Below are positions 16,432 through 27,108 of a stretch of DNA of 64,000 nucleotides, one piece after another. The translations under genes and the position numbers were made by a program. The notes beneath the pieces were generated by a model that was not told where the DNA came from, did no database searches, and saw nothing but the letters and a program-made list of their open reading frames with translations. This stretch comes from CBDCRK01 sp965220955 (GTDB lineage Bacteria; Desulfobacterota; Binatia; Bin18; CBDCRK01), in assembly GCA_965220955.1 (NCBI GenBank), contig CBDCRK010000034.1, forward strand, positions 1 to 64,000. The letters are read 5' to 3'. Numbering within the stretch: position 1 is the stretch's first letter; every line of letters begins with the position of its first letter.

Positions 16432-17796
16432 CTAAACTGCCCTGGGGAAATTCCTTACTGCCTGAAGGGCAGACTCGATTCCGCTTTCCGGCAACTCATA
16501 GTCCTGAAGTTTGCCTGCCAAATAGGCGTCATATGCGGAGAGGTCAAAGTGACCATGGCCGCTGAGGTTGAAAAGAATCACCCTCTCCTTTGCCTCCTCT
16601 TTTGCCCTCTGAGCCTCAAGGATGACCCCTCGGATAGCATGGGAACTTTCTGGTGCCGGGAGAATACCCTCGCTACGGGCAAACTGTACCGCTGCAGCGA
16701 AACACTCAATTTGGCCAAAAGCAACCGCTTCAATGAGCCTATCCCTATAGGCTAGACTGACCAGAGGGGCGTTGCCATGATAGCGTAAACCCCCAGCATG
16801 AATCCCTGCTGGGATAAAATCATGTCCGAGAGTAAACATTGGCAGGAGTGGAGTCAGCTGGGTGGCATCACCAAAGTCATAAGAGAAAACCCCCCGGGTG
16901 AGTGTGGGGCAGGCCGTGGGTTCAACCGAGACAATGCGCAAGTCACGCCCGTGAATTTTGTCCCGTAGATACGGAAAAGCAATACCGGCAAAGTTGCTGC
17001 CCCCACCGTTACAGGCAATAACCACGTCAGGATAGTCTCCGGCCATGGCCATCTGTTCTTGGGCTTCAAGACCAATGACCGTTTGATGGAGCAATACGTG
17101 ATTAAGCACGCTACCAAGCGCATACTTAGAATCTTCCCGCGAAGCCGCATCCTCTACTGCCTCGCTGATGGCAATGCCGAGGCTCCCCAGGGTATCGGGG
17201 CTATCCTGCAAGATTTTTCTGCCTGCCGCGGTATCGGTAGAGGGGCTGGGCACAACTTTAGTGCCCCACATTTCCATAAGGGTGCGGCGGTGAGGCTTTT
17301 GCTCATAGCTCACCCTCACCATGTAGACCTTGCATTCAAGACCAAAGTAGCTGCAAGCTAACGCTAGCGCGCTCCCCCACTGCCCTGCCCCGGTCTCAGT
17401 AGTCAGACGTTTTACTCCTTCTTTGTTACTATAGTAGGCCTGTGCCACCGCGGTATTGGGCTTATGGCTACCTACAGGACTCACCCCCTCATACTTGTAA
17501 TAGATCCTGGCTGGGGTGCCTAACGCTTCCTCCAGCCGGTGGGCACGATGCAAGGGAGTTGGGCGCCACAGACGGTAGAGGTTGCGCACTTCTTCAGGAA
17601 TGTCAATCCAGCGTGCCTGACTTACCTCCTGCTCGATAATGGTCATTGGAAATATAGCAGCAAAATCCTCAGGCCCGACTGGATTAAGGGTCCCGGGATG
17701 GAGAACTGGGGGCAAAGGATTGGGGAGGTCAGCAGCCAAGTTATACCACTGGCTAGGAATATCCTTTTCATTGAGCAGAATCTTGCTCGGGTCCAT
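16432..17796 (-). CDS. trpB: TrpB2-type tryptophan synthase beta subunit
   Basis: This 454-residue PLP enzyme has the Schiff-base lysine in SPVGSHKPNTA, then TETGAGQWGSALA and the phosphate-binding NGGGSNFAG. The length, about 50 residues longer than TrpB1, the N-terminal WYNLAADLPNPLPP and the RPTPLHRAHRLEE segment mark the TrpB2 group, which joins indole with serine and often works without a TrpA partner. No trpA or other trp gene is nearby, in line with a stand-alone or indole-salvage role. It is convergent with rplS. Confidence 0.93.
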   Translation of the reverse strand: MDPSKILLNEKDIPSQWYNLAADLPNPLPPVLHPGTLNPVGPEDFAAIFPMTIIEQEVSQARWIDIPEEVRNLYRLWRPTPLHRAHRLEEALGTPARIYYKYEGVSPVGSHKPNTAVAQAYYSNKEGVKRLTTETGAGQWGSALALACSYFGLECKVYMVRVSYEQKPHRRTLMEMWGTKVVPSPSTDTAAGRKILQDSPDTLGSLGIAISEAVEDAASREDSKYALGSVLNHVLLHQTVIGLEAQEQMAMAGDYPDVVIACNGGGSNFAGIAFPYLRDKIHGRDLRIVSVEPTACPTLTRGVFSYDFGDATQLTPLLPMFTLGHDFIPAGIHAGGLRYHGNAPLVSLAYRDRLIEAVAFGQIECFAAAVQFARSEGILPAPESSHAIRGVILEAQRAKEEAKERVILFNLSGHGHFDLSAYDAYLAGKLQDYELPESGIESALQAVRNFPRAV

Positions 17797-17875
17797 AAGT
17801 TTCTTCCTATGATTTTATCTTTTGCCCAAGCTGTCTGAGAGTCCAGGGATAGAGCCCTATTCGCTGGTAACTATA

Positions 17876-18505
17876 TCACCGCGGCTTGCGGCCGATAAGC
17901 TCGCGCACACGAACAATCCGCTCTGCGCCCCAGAAGAGATCATGGTCCACAAGATAGCTCGGCACTCCGAATACGCCTCTGGCTTCAGCCTCGTGCTGAA
18001 TGCGATCATGCTCTTCGCGGCCTTCACCGTTTAAGTACTCGGCGAACTCAGACGAATTGATCCCAGCCTCCTCGAGCAGCCGCGCAATTGCCTGCGGATT
18101 TTCGAGATCTAGCTCTCGTCTCCAGAACCGCTCGTACACAGAATCATGAAACGAACGAAATGCACCTTGCCGCTTGGCATAGAGGAAGCCAATGTGGGCA
18201 ATCGAGCTGTTAAAGATCTTACGAGGACCTCTGATGACTAGTCCTCTTTGGCTAGCCTCGCGGCGGCAGTCCATATAACTGTACCTGACCCGACGCCACT
18301 GATGCGCGTTTCGGGTTTGGATAATATCGCGTCCCGATTCGTCGAGCTCAGCAGCTCCAAGGTAACTGGGAATATCCAGAGTATAAGGCAACCATTCGAC
18401 CTCAATGCTGAAGTCAACCTGGAGCTTATAGGTTTCCTCCTGGGCAAGATAGGCGTAGGGGCTTTTGTAATCGAAGTAGTGAATAACCTTAGGGTTAGAT
18501 TTCAT
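17876..18505 (-). CDS. DsbA-fold 2-hydroxychromene-2-carboxylate isomerase-like protein
   Basis: This 209-residue protein has FDYKSPYAYLA at about residues 11-21, typical of the DsbA-fold kappa-class GST/HCCA isomerase family, in which the active-site Ser replaces the DsbA cysteines. The C-terminal GVFGVPSYLVDHDLFWGAERI is also diagnostic. Known members isomerise hydroxychromene carboxylate in naphthalene breakdown using glutathione, but many are of unknown substrate. It is followed closely upstream by an SDR gene on the same strand (15-base gap), suggesting a catabolic pair. Confidence 0.85.
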   Translation of the reverse strand: MKSNPKVIHYFDYKSPYAYLAQEETYKLQVDFSIEVEWLPYTLDIPSYLGAAELDESGRDIIQTRNAHQWRRVRYSYMDCRREASQRGLVIRGPRKIFNSSIAHIGFLYAKRQGAFRSFHDSVYERFWRRELDLENPQAIARLLEEAGINSSEFAEYLNGEGREEHDRIQHEAEARGVFGVPSYLVDHDLFWGAERIVRVRELIGRKPR

Positions 18506-18520
18506 TGTTTTACCATACCT

Positions 18521-19366
18521 CTATATCTGACTGTAGCCACTTCCCGGGGTATCGACGCCGCGGCCATGAGCCTCATTAATCCAACCATATTCTTTGAGGA
18601 TCTGCTGGCTATAGGTCACTCGACCATTGACTTCTTTGGCCGGAGCAGTCGCCAGAAGTAACGCTGCCTGCGCCATGATTTCGATCCGCTCGCCGGAGGG
18701 GTCGTGAAACCCGGGATGGAGCTTATGATAAACCGTTCCCGGGGTGGCAACAACCTCTGAGGGAGAGTAGCAAGTTACAGCAACATTGTACTCATGTACC
18801 TCTTGTGCCAACCCTTGAGTAAAACGCTCTAGAGCGGCTTTAGTGGCACCGTAAAGCGTGCCGCCATGACCAGTGTCCTCGTAGGGACTACGACCGGGTC
18901 CAATAGCAACTCCAGATGAGATGTTAATAATCCGTCCCTGGCGACGCTCCATCATAGCTGGCAGGACCATTTGGCTGAGCATATAGGGTCCGTGCACATT
19001 CACGGCAAAGACGCGTCGCCAACGATTAGGAGCTAATTGCATAATAGGCATAAAGTAGCTCAAGGCGGCATTGTTCACCAAGATATCGACCTGCCCAAAA
19101 ACTCGCTTGGCTTCCGCCAGTAAATGAGCACACGAGTCCTCATCGGACACATCACAGGCTACTGCTAAAGCCTGGGCACCGGTTACCTGGATCTTAGCAA
19201 CGGTAGTAGCCAAAGAGCCCTCCAAGAGGCGATGATCCCCCTCGTTGAGGGTACGTGCGGCGCAGACCACGCGCGCGCCTTCAGCGGCAAAGAGTTCGGC
19301 AATAGTCGTGCCTATGCCACGGCTAGCCCCAGTGATAACAGCCACTTGATTAGCGAGCTTACCCAT
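18521..19366 (-). CDS. Short-chain dehydrogenase/reductase
   Basis: This 281-residue classical SDR has the NAD(P)-binding TGASRGIG at about residues 13-20, NNAALS in the middle, catalytic Ser in NISSG and the YxxxK pair as YGATK. A Lys/Arg after the glycine motif is not decisive for cofactor. Substrate cannot be told from sequence. It is probably co-transcribed with the DsbA-fold isomerase downstream. A short ribosome-binding site AGGAG sits before the ATG. Confidence 0.92.
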   Translation of the reverse strand: MGKLANQVAVITGASRGIGTTIAELFAAEGARVVCAARTLNEGDHRLLEGSLATTVAKIQVTGAQALAVACDVSDEDSCAHLLAEAKRVFGQVDILVNNAALSYFMPIMQLAPNRWRRVFAVNVHGPYMLSQMVLPAMMERRQGRIINISSGVAIGPGRSPYEDTGHGGTLYGATKAALERFTQGLAQEVHEYNVAVTCYSPSEVVATPGTVYHKLHPGFHDPSGERIEIMAQAALLLATAPAKEVNGRVTYSQQILKEYGWINEAHGRGVDTPGSGYSQI

Positions 19367-19585
19367 ACGTATTCTCCTATTGTCTGCATCTGGAGAAAAA
19401 CGACTATCTTATAGGTTTATAACAAGACCCCCAGGTGTCACAAGAAGGTCCGAGGGTCTGGGTCATCTGTTGCCAGATAAGCATCTCTGGCACTAGAAAA
19501 GGGCTGACCGACAGCAGTGCCTGCTTGGAAGTTGCCCACATTGTTTCCATTTCGGCTACTGGGATGCAGAGCCGGCGGCAGGGGG

Positions 19586-20574
<989 letters not shown>

Positions 20575-20578
<4 letters not shown>

Positions 20579-21552
20579 GCCAAGATCTCCTGCTCGACGG
20601 CGTAGCAACGCACCGTCTGCGTCTCGGAGACCTGTGTGACACCCGGCTCAGTCTCGCGGCACATCGGCATCACCCGCGGACAGCGTGTTGAAAAGCGGCA
20701 TCCGGGGGGCCACTCGCCAGGCGAGGGAACTGTCCCCGCAATCTCGGCCAGCTTCTCGCCCCGGCGCGCAAGGGCGGGTATTGAGCGAAGTAGCCCTCCG
20801 GTGTAGGGGTGCCGGGCAGCCCCGAGCACGCCTTCTCGGACGCCCTCCTCCACTATACGCCCCGCGTACATGACCGAGACGCGGTCGGAGAGCTCGTTCA
20901 CCACGCCGAGATCATGGGTGATGAGCAGGATGGCTGTCCCCAGATGGTCACATAACTCACGCAGGAGCTCCAAGATCTGTGCCTGAATTGTCACATCAAG
21001 GGCAGTGGTAGGCTCGTCGGCGATCAGGACCTTGGGCTGGGAGGAGAGCGCCATGGCGATCATCACCCGCTGCTTGAGCCCTCCCGAGAGTTCGTGGGGA
21101 TAGGCGTCGAAGCGAACGGCGGCGTCCGGAATGCCGACCCGCTCGAAGAGCTCGATGGTGCGCCGCCGAGCCCCAGACCTCGGGATTGTCTCGTGCAGCA
21201 AGATCGCCTCCGCCACCTGGGAACCCACCGTGGAGACCGGGTTCAGGCTGGTCATGGGTTCCTGGAAGATCATCGAGATCAGCCCACCGCGGATCTGTCG
21301 CATCTCCGGCACCGGAAGAGACTGGATCTCGCGTCCCTCGAGGCGCACGCGGCCTGAATCGATGCGCCCAGGCTTGGGCACCAAGCGCAGGATCGAAAGT
21401 GCTGTCACCGACTTCCCGCAGCCCGATTCGCCCACCAGGGCCAGCACCTCGCCCCGATCCAGGCGTAGGTCGACCCGGTCCACCACGGGGATGCGCCCGC
21501 TCTCCACGGGAAAGCTGGTGGTGAGCTCCTGGACTTCGAGCACGGCTGTCAT
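20575..21552 (-). CDS. oppD: Oligopeptide/dipeptide ABC transporter ATP-binding protein (OppD type)
   Basis: This 325-residue protein has Walker A GESGCGKSVT, signature LSGGLKQR (Leu in place of the usual Met or Gln), Walker B LIADEPTTALD and a C-terminal CRFSTRCPRVMPMC motif. OppD pairs with OppF on the inner face of the permease. Both ends overlap its neighbours by 4 bases (ATGA), a sign of tight translational coupling. GC-rich like the rest of this operon. Confidence 0.92.
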
Positions 21553-22580
21553 AGGTTCTCGCGCAGGGTGCGCGGGTCGAGGATGTCACGGATGGCGTCG
21601 CCCACGAAGTTCACCGCCAGCAGCAGCCCGAAAAGCGTAGCCCCCGCGGCGCTGATGTTCCACCATATGATGGGATCCCGGGAGAGCTCGTTGCGAGCCT
21701 GGTCGATCATCTGGCCCCAGCTCCCGTCTACCCCAATGCCAAGCCAGGAGAGGACCGCCTCGGAGAGCACAAGCCCCGAGAACATGAGCACAAAGGTAAT
21801 GACAATCAGGTGCGCCAGGTTTGGAAGGACGTGGCGGAAGATGATCCGCAGCTCCGAGACCCCGAGTGCCCGCGCCGCCTGGACGTATTCCAGCTCGCGA
21901 AGCTTCAGGGTCTCGCCCCGCGTGATGCGACAGAAGCCCACCCAGCCCGTGATGGCCAGCGCCACGCACACCGAGAGGGTTCCTCGTCCCATCGCCATGA
22001 TGAGCGCGATCAGAAGCAGGAGTCCGGGCATCGAGGCAAGCGTGGACATCAGAAAGAAGACGAAGTCGTCTATGCGACCGCCGAAATAGCCCCCACAGAC
22101 ACCGAAGAAGAGAGCAAGGGGGATCGCGATAAAGCTTGTCAGCCCGCCGATCAAGAGGGCAACGCGCGCCCCCTTGAGTGTGAGGTAGAGAACATCCCGC
22201 CCAAGGATGTCAGTGCCGAATGGGTGGGCGCTAGCATAGCGAAGCTCCGTCCCATCGTAGAACTCGACGCTTGCAAAGGGTGCCGAATAGCTCTTCTCCT
22301 GGAAATCGATGAAGAGACGATCGATCAGGCTCTTGGCCTTGTGAGCCGCGACAACGTCCTCTCCAGCCTCGACACCGCCAACCCAGGAGATGGAATCGAG
22401 CAGCGCAATCCCCACGTAGATCGCGATCACCACAAGCGCCACGGGGCGCCGGCGCCAAAGCTCGCGGGCCGCCTCGTTCCACATACGGTTACGCCTGATG
22501 AAGACGCCAACACCGATCCCACCCAGGAAGAGCAATGCGGCCACCACGTTCGACACTACCCACCACTCCATCTCGTTCAC
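21549..22580 (-). CDS. oppC: Oligopeptide ABC transporter permease (OppC type)
   Basis: This 343-residue inner-membrane protein has two N-terminal hydrophobic segments and the OppC-type periplasmic loop with HPFGTDILGRDVL. The membrane domain carries the ATPase-contacting EAA loop as YVQAARALGVSELRIIFRHVLPN. The C-terminus has WWNISAAGATLFGLLLAVNFVGDAIRDILDPR, quoted in part as the usual family ending (GDAIRDILDPR). It is longer than typical OppC (about 300) because of the N-terminal leader of about 45 residues. Confidence 0.92.
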   Translation of the reverse strand: MNEMEWWVVSNVVAALLFLGGIGVGVFIRRNRMWNEAARELWRRRPVALVVIAIYVGIALLDSISWVGGVEAGEDVVAAHKAKSLIDRLFIDFQEKSYSAPFASVEFYDGTELRYASAHPFGTDILGRDVLYLTLKGARVALLIGGLTSFIAIPLALFFGVCGGYFGGRIDDFVFFLMSTLASMPGLLLLIALIMAMGRGTLSVCVALAITGWVGFCRITRGETLKLRELEYVQAARALGVSELRIIFRHVLPNLAHLIVITFVLMFSGLVLSEAVLSWLGIGVDGSWGQMIDQARNELSRDPIIWWNISAAGATLFGLLLAVNFVGDAIRDILDPRTLRENL

Positions 22581-23539
22581 CTGAGCCGTACGCGAGGATC
22601 TGCGATGGAGTAGCTAATGTCAGTCAGGATCTGGCCCAGGATGAAGAGCAGCGAGAAGATGAAGACCATAGTGCGCAGGGTCGAGAAGTCGTTGCCGTTG
22701 ATGGCATCCACCGTGATCGAGCCCAGTCCCGGAATGCCAAAGAAGGACTCGAGCAGCAGTGCGCCCGAGAAGAGAAAGGGGATCGCCAGGACTACCCGCG
22801 TAAGGATCTGAATCATGGCGTTCTGCAGCACGTGGCGCAGCATAATGCGTCCCTCGCCGCAGCCCTTGGCGCGGGCCGTGCGCACATAGTCGCGGTGGGT
22901 CTCCTCGAGGAAGACCGTCCGGTAGAAGCGCACATCACCCCCAAAGCCAGAGGCCAGGCCCACCAGGATGGGTAGGGCCAGGAAGCGGGGCAAGAGATCC
23001 ATACCGAAATCGAAGCCCGAGATGGGGAACCAACGCAGCAGCTTCCCGATCATGTACTGCCCCCCGATGATGTAGAGCAGGATCGAGACGCTCATGGCGA
23101 GGACGCATAGGAAGACGCCCATGCGGTCGATGTAGGTCTCGCGGAAGAAGGCCACAAAGAGCGAGAGCACGATGCCGATTACAAGGCCCAGCACAAACAG
23201 CGGCACGGTGAGCGTGAGGCTCGGACCCAGGCCTTGGCGGATACGCTCCGAGATCAGGACATCGTCGGCGTCGCTGCGCCCGAAGTCGAAGGTGAGCATG
23301 CGCCGGAAATGATCGACAAGGAGATTCTTGTCGGGATCCTGCCAAGGCCACAGGGGTTTGTTGTAGCCGTGATTCGCCTTCCACTGCTCGATCACCTCAG
23401 GCAGGGCCTTCTCGCCCAGGGCTCGTCGGGCGACGTCGTCGGGATTGGTCACCGCGAAGAAGAGAATGAAGAGGAAGAAGAGCACCCCCAGCACAACCAC
23501 CACGCCGTAGACAAGTCGACGGATCACATACGCCAGCAT
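22577..23539 (-). CDS. oppB: Oligopeptide ABC transporter permease (OppB type)
   Basis: Starting at ATG 23539, which overlaps the binding-protein stop, the protein has 320 residues; a longer frame back to 23782 has no family similarity. It starts MLAYVIRRLVYGVVVVLGV and has six membrane segments, with the coupling loop YVRTARAKGCGEGRIMLRHVLQNA and the terminal ISYSIADPRVRL. The periplasmic part after the first helix is longer than usual and charged (VIEQWKANHGYNKPLW), a feature of the larger peptide-import permeases. Confidence 0.9.
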   Translation of the reverse strand: MLAYVIRRLVYGVVVVLGVLFFLFILFFAVTNPDDVARRALGEKALPEVIEQWKANHGYNKPLWPWQDPDKNLLVDHFRRMLTFDFGRSDADDVLISERIRQGLGPSLTLTVPLFVLGLVIGIVLSLFVAFFRETYIDRMGVFLCVLAMSVSILLYIIGGQYMIGKLLRWFPISGFDFGMDLLPRFLALPILVGLASGFGGDVRFYRTVFLEETHRDYVRTARAKGCGEGRIMLRHVLQNAMIQILTRVVLAIPFLFSGALLLESFFGIPGLGSITVDAINGNDFSTLRTMVFIFSLLFILGQILTDISYSIADPRVRLR

Positions 23540-25566
23540 CACTGACGCTCCCGGAAGAAGGTGACGATTCCCGGAATCACAATGGCCACGGTCAGGCCAA
23601 GAAGCGCATAGGCGGGCCAGAGCACCGGCTCGTTCCAGGCGGCGCGCTGGACGCTCCGCCCCTGGGGATCGATGTTGCGGTACTTGGCGGTGGGATAGGA
23701 CATGCCCGCGGGCTTCACGCCCTTGAGCCAGCCGTGGTAGAGGACGTAGTCCTCGGGATGAAAGAGCTCGATCCAGGGGCACTCAGACTCCAGGATCTGC
23801 GTCATCTCCCGGATGATCTCCTGGCGCTCGATATCGTTCTCCCGAGACTTCATGGCCAGGAAGAGCTTGTCGAAACGGAGATTCGAGAAGTTGGCCGTAT
23901 TGGGCCCTTCGTTCTTCGAGCGCGCCATCTCCGACCAGAGCAGGAAGAAAAAGTTCTCCGGGTCCGGATAGTCGGCGATCCAGCCCCACTGGAAGATCTG
24001 GTAGGCGCCGTTGCGGACCTTCTCCTGAAACTGGTTGTAGTTAGTAGCAGCGATCTCCACATCAAGACCGAGCTTGTGCCAGGCGTTCACGAAAAACTGA
24101 TAACGGATCAGCCCCTGGGCTGAGGTGTCGTAGGAGTCGAAGGTGAGCTTGAGGGGTTTGCCCGTCTCCGGGTCGACGCCACCCGGATAGCCGGCCTCCT
24201 CGATAAGCTTGCGAGCGCGGTCGAGATTCACCTCGCGGTATGGGTTCCGGTAGTCTGCCTCGTAGCCGAAAATTCCGGGAGGAAGCGGGGACTGGGCGGG
24301 CACGCCGCGACCGTTGAAGAAGAGCCGGGTGTATTCCTCCGTGTCCACGGCGAGACTCATCGCTTGGCGGAGCTTTCGTCCGCGCTCCCCTGTGGATCCA
24401 CCCACCACTCCGTCGTCCATGTTGAAGCCAATGTAATAGACCCCCGGCGTCACGGATTTCTCAAGCTTGATACCGAGCTCGGCCATCTCCGGAGAGAGGC
24501 GGTCTTCGCGGATCACCTTGTCGAAGCTCTCGCGGATGATGCCGGAGACGTCGTAGTAGCCCTGAAGGAACTTGTTGAAGGCGGGAATCGACTCCTTCTC
24601 ACGCCGGAACTCGAGGCGCTCGATCCGGGGAAGCGGTCGTCCCACCAGCTCGGGATCTAGTCGGCCCGCCGTCACGTCCTCGGGCTCTCCTTCGAAGGGA
24701 TAGAGGGCCCCCGGAGCCTTCCATTCGGGATGGCGAACCCCGTACCAGTTGGGATTCATCTCGAGGACAATGCGCGCTTGCTTGTCGTAGAGGACGAGCT
24801 GGTAGGGCCCCGCCCCCACCGGATGGTCCGCAAAATGATCACGGCCCTCTTGGCCGTTGTAGTACTCGACGCACTCCCAGGGCACCGGGGCCGTGAAGGG
24901 CATGGCGAACCAATAGAGGATCTGCGGATAGGGAGCCTCAAGGACGATCTCGAGCTCATTCTCGCCGAGTACGCGCACGCCTTCAATAGGACCCACCTCC
25001 GCGTACTGTTTGTGGGCCGGCCACTCGGCAAATGAGGCGTCGGAGCGTTGCTCCTCCAGCCTGCTCGAGAAGTTCCGGAACCCTACGAGGTTCGAGAAGG
25101 GCTCGGTCACGGGACTGTTAACCTCTGGGTCGGCAATGCGCGCAAGCTCGTAGGCAACGTCGCCAGCGACCACCGGCCGCGTCTTGCCCTCCCCCGCGGC
25201 TGCGAAGCAGACATCGTCCTGATAGAGGGCGCCGGAGCGCAGCTCGAAGCGATACGCCACACCGCCGTCCGGGAGTGGCTGCGCTTCGGGGACGCCCATT
25301 GCGAGACCGGGAATCAGGGTGTAGGGCCGCTTGAGGTAGTGGTACTCGAGCAGCGTGTCATACACGTTGCCCGTGACGGCGTGTGCGCTTGTGGTGTAGG
25401 CCACGGCGGGGTCGAGGGTCCTTGGGGCTTCTCGGAAGGGGGTATAGAAGACCCTCTTCTCGGCGTCTGCGCCCGAGTAGGGATTGTTCGTGCAGGCTAC
25501 ACCAAGCGTTGCCAGCAGTACGAATGATAGGAATTTGCTTTTGCAGATAAGCGCATCAAGACTCAC
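23539..25566 (-). CDS. oppA: Peptide ABC transporter substrate-binding lipoprotein with C-terminal membrane helix
   Basis: This 675-residue SBP family 5 protein has a lipoprotein signal with lipobox LGVAC (Cys about 25). Recognisable family blocks are RTLDPAVAYTTSAHAV, YRFELRSGALYQDDV and IFQWGWIADYPDPENFF. The C-terminus ends in a clear transmembrane segment (WPAYALLGLTVAIVIPGIV) and basic tail, which most OppA proteins lack, so it may be anchored at both ends. Length exceeds the usual 530-600. It heads the operon and overlaps oppB by 1 base. Confidence 0.9.
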   Translation of the reverse strand: MSLDALICKSKFLSFVLLATLGVACTNNPYSGADAEKRVFYTPFREAPRTLDPAVAYTTSAHAVTGNVYDTLLEYHYLKRPYTLIPGLAMGVPEAQPLPDGGVAYRFELRSGALYQDDVCFAAAGEGKTRPVVAGDVAYELARIADPEVNSPVTEPFSNLVGFRNFSSRLEEQRSDASFAEWPAHKQYAEVGPIEGVRVLGENELEIVLEAPYPQILYWFAMPFTAPVPWECVEYYNGQEGRDHFADHPVGAGPYQLVLYDKQARIVLEMNPNWYGVRHPEWKAPGALYPFEGEPEDVTAGRLDPELVGRPLPRIERLEFRREKESIPAFNKFLQGYYDVSGIIRESFDKVIREDRLSPEMAELGIKLEKSVTPGVYYIGFNMDDGVVGGSTGERGRKLRQAMSLAVDTEEYTRLFFNGRGVPAQSPLPPGIFGYEADYRNPYREVNLDRARKLIEEAGYPGGVDPETGKPLKLTFDSYDTSAQGLIRYQFFVNAWHKLGLDVEIAATNYNQFQEKVRNGAYQIFQWGWIADYPDPENFFFLLWSEMARSKNEGPNTANFSNLRFDKLFLAMKSRENDIERQEIIREMTQILESECPWIELFHPEDYVLYHGWLKGVKPAGMSYPTAKYRNIDPQGRSVQRAAWNEPVLWPAYALLGLTVAIVIPGIVTFFRERQ

Positions 25567-25789
25567 ACAATTCCTTTCAACAACCGCTCAACAGGCTACA
25601 GTTGACAGATTAAAACGTTAACGATCACAATAGAGCTGCCCCAGACTGGTGCCTTATGCCGGATGGTATCCAACAAGGGATGTTCTGTCAACTGAAAGGT
25701 CAGATGTAAGACAGAGATGGATGCGGCTACGCCCTTAGCAGGCCGGATAGAGAGGATCAGGCCTGAATAAGTGAATGAGGACAAGCGAG

Positions 25790-26635
25790 TTAAACAGGCA
25801 AGATGGAGCGGACGTAGTCCAATAGCTCTGTTGATAGCTCCGCGCTTTTAACCAGATTGCGGCGAATCCATTGACGAGTGAGTTTTTCTCGGTGGACTGA
25901 GGAAAGAAGCCTCCAGGCATTCCACCCTATGATAATCTTTCTTTGTTTATCTGTAAGTATTTTGCTATCTGTCTTACCAGCCTGACCGCGAAAACGCAGC
26001 AGCTCATGAAAGTCAACTAACGATACTCCCCTTAATTCACCCAGCTTTTTCTCTATATCGACCCTGGCGTTATAAATATTACTGTCTCGGTATAAACCGT
26101 ACTCGCGCAGGCAGTTAAAAGCCGGGGTGTCCAAAGGAAGAACGTTGTTACCAAAACAGTACCCTTGCAGAAGCCTTATAACTTTATCACCATAACCTCG
26201 AATCCTGAGGGAATGAAGCATTTGGATATTTTGTTGGGTTATTTTCTCTTGCCATGGTCCAAAATAAAGCCTTATAAAACCCCAGAGCCGGGCGCCATTG
26301 CCATTGCGATCTGGATTGTTAAGCACAATACCAGCATCTCTTAATATTCTTTTGATCTGCTGCTTGGACAATCTTTTGAAACTGTGGAAATCAGGATAGC
26401 GGGAGAACAGTCTTCCTAATCCGCGCGTCAGCCGAATATCAGCCATCCTCACTGAGAGGATCATGGTCAATACGGTGCGATAGGGATCCCTGGAAGTGTA
26501 TTGCAGTTTCCTAGGAAGGGCAGTTTCTAAGGGTAGAAGCTCATGTGGATGCTCCGAATATATTTGGTGATAGCAGCTCAAGAGCTGCGAACTCTTAGGG
26601 CCGAAATCACCAGTGGCGCTAAGGGAACACCTCAC
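25790..26635 (-). CDS. Helix-hairpin-helix DNA glycosylase-like protein
   Basis: This 281-residue protein starts at GTG 26635. Residues about 50-200 resemble the endonuclease III/HhH-GPD fold: DPYRTVLTMILSVRMAD, a RIRGYGDKVIRLL segment in the hairpin position, and LPLDTPAFNCLREYGL, which resembles the VDTHVxR region with the catalytic Asp. The C-terminal four-cysteine Fe-S loop of classical Nth is absent. The extra N- and C-terminal parts are not recognised. The gene lies 9 bases downstream of the SnoaL-like gene. A repair role is inferred from fold only; some similarity could be coincidental. Confidence 0.55.
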   Translation of the reverse strand: MRCSLSATGDFGPKSSQLLSCYHQIYSEHPHELLPLETALPRKLQYTSRDPYRTVLTMILSVRMADIRLTRGLGRLFSRYPDFHSFKRLSKQQIKRILRDAGIVLNNPDRNGNGARLWGFIRLYFGPWQEKITQQNIQMLHSLRIRGYGDKVIRLLQGYCFGNNVLPLDTPAFNCLREYGLYRDSNIYNARVDIEKKLGELRGVSLVDFHELLRFRGQAGKTDSKILTDKQRKIIIGWNAWRLLSSVHREKLTRQWIRRNLVKSAELSTELLDYVRSILPV

Positions 26636-26644
26636 AGTTTTGCT

Positions 26645-27079
26645 TCACTCTAGTTTGCCAATCTGCCGCAGCACCGCAGCCTGGTCCCAGTAAATGCGCT
26701 CGGCAGCCATCTTGCCATCACGGAACTGAATCATAATGACCAGCTCAACCTCGATCGTTTTACCAGTGGGCGGTACGCCCGGCAAGAACCAGTCCATTTG
26801 TTTGCTATGGACAAGTTGTACTCTGGCTTCTTCGACAATGTAGTCGTTGGTAACAATGCGGTTGGTGACCGTATGCTCCCACTCCGGCGGGATCGAGGGA
26901 ATGAACATATCACGATAATACGGCCTGAGCTCGGCTTTGCCCCTGCCACCTGAACGGGTGGGCATATGCATGACCGAGGCGTCTTCAACCATGGTCGATA
27001 GAGATAGGTTCACGTCTTTTTCTACGAACTCGCCCACAATATGTTGTTCCCACAGTTTTACATTGTCTTGTGCAGACAT
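26645..27079 (-). CDS. SnoaL-like/NTF2-fold protein
   Basis: This 144-residue protein has the conical-barrel NTF2 fold suggested by WEQHIVGEFVEKDVN, FIPSIPPEW and the C-terminal IMIQFRDGKMAAERIYWDQAAVLRQIG, a common ending of SnoaL-like ester cyclase homologues. These proteins are small soluble enzymes or binding proteins of varied function. The gene lies just downstream of a broken LLM oxidoreductase gene on the same strand, possibly once part of one catabolic cluster. A ribosome-binding site AGGAGG precedes the start. Confidence 0.8.
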   Translation of the reverse strand: MSAQDNVKLWEQHIVGEFVEKDVNLSLSTMVEDASVMHMPTRSGGRGKAELRPYYRDMFIPSIPPEWEHTVTNRIVTNDYIVEEARVQLVHSKQMDWFLPGVPPTGKTIEVELVIMIQFRDGKMAAERIYWDQAAVLRQIGKLE

Positions 27080-27108
27080 AATGGCTCCTCCTGATTGTAA
27101 CAGTGACC

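Noticed and set aside
19387..19585. Possible C-terminal coding remnant between the SDR gene and oppF
   Set aside because: A minus frame reads NFQAGTAVGQPFSSARDAYL before a stop, but I could not match it to any family and it may be chance.
21810..22613. A 267-residue plus-strand frame opposite oppC
   Set aside because: Antisense to a well-supported permease in GC-rich DNA; composition is low complexity (Glu/Arg/His) with no motif.
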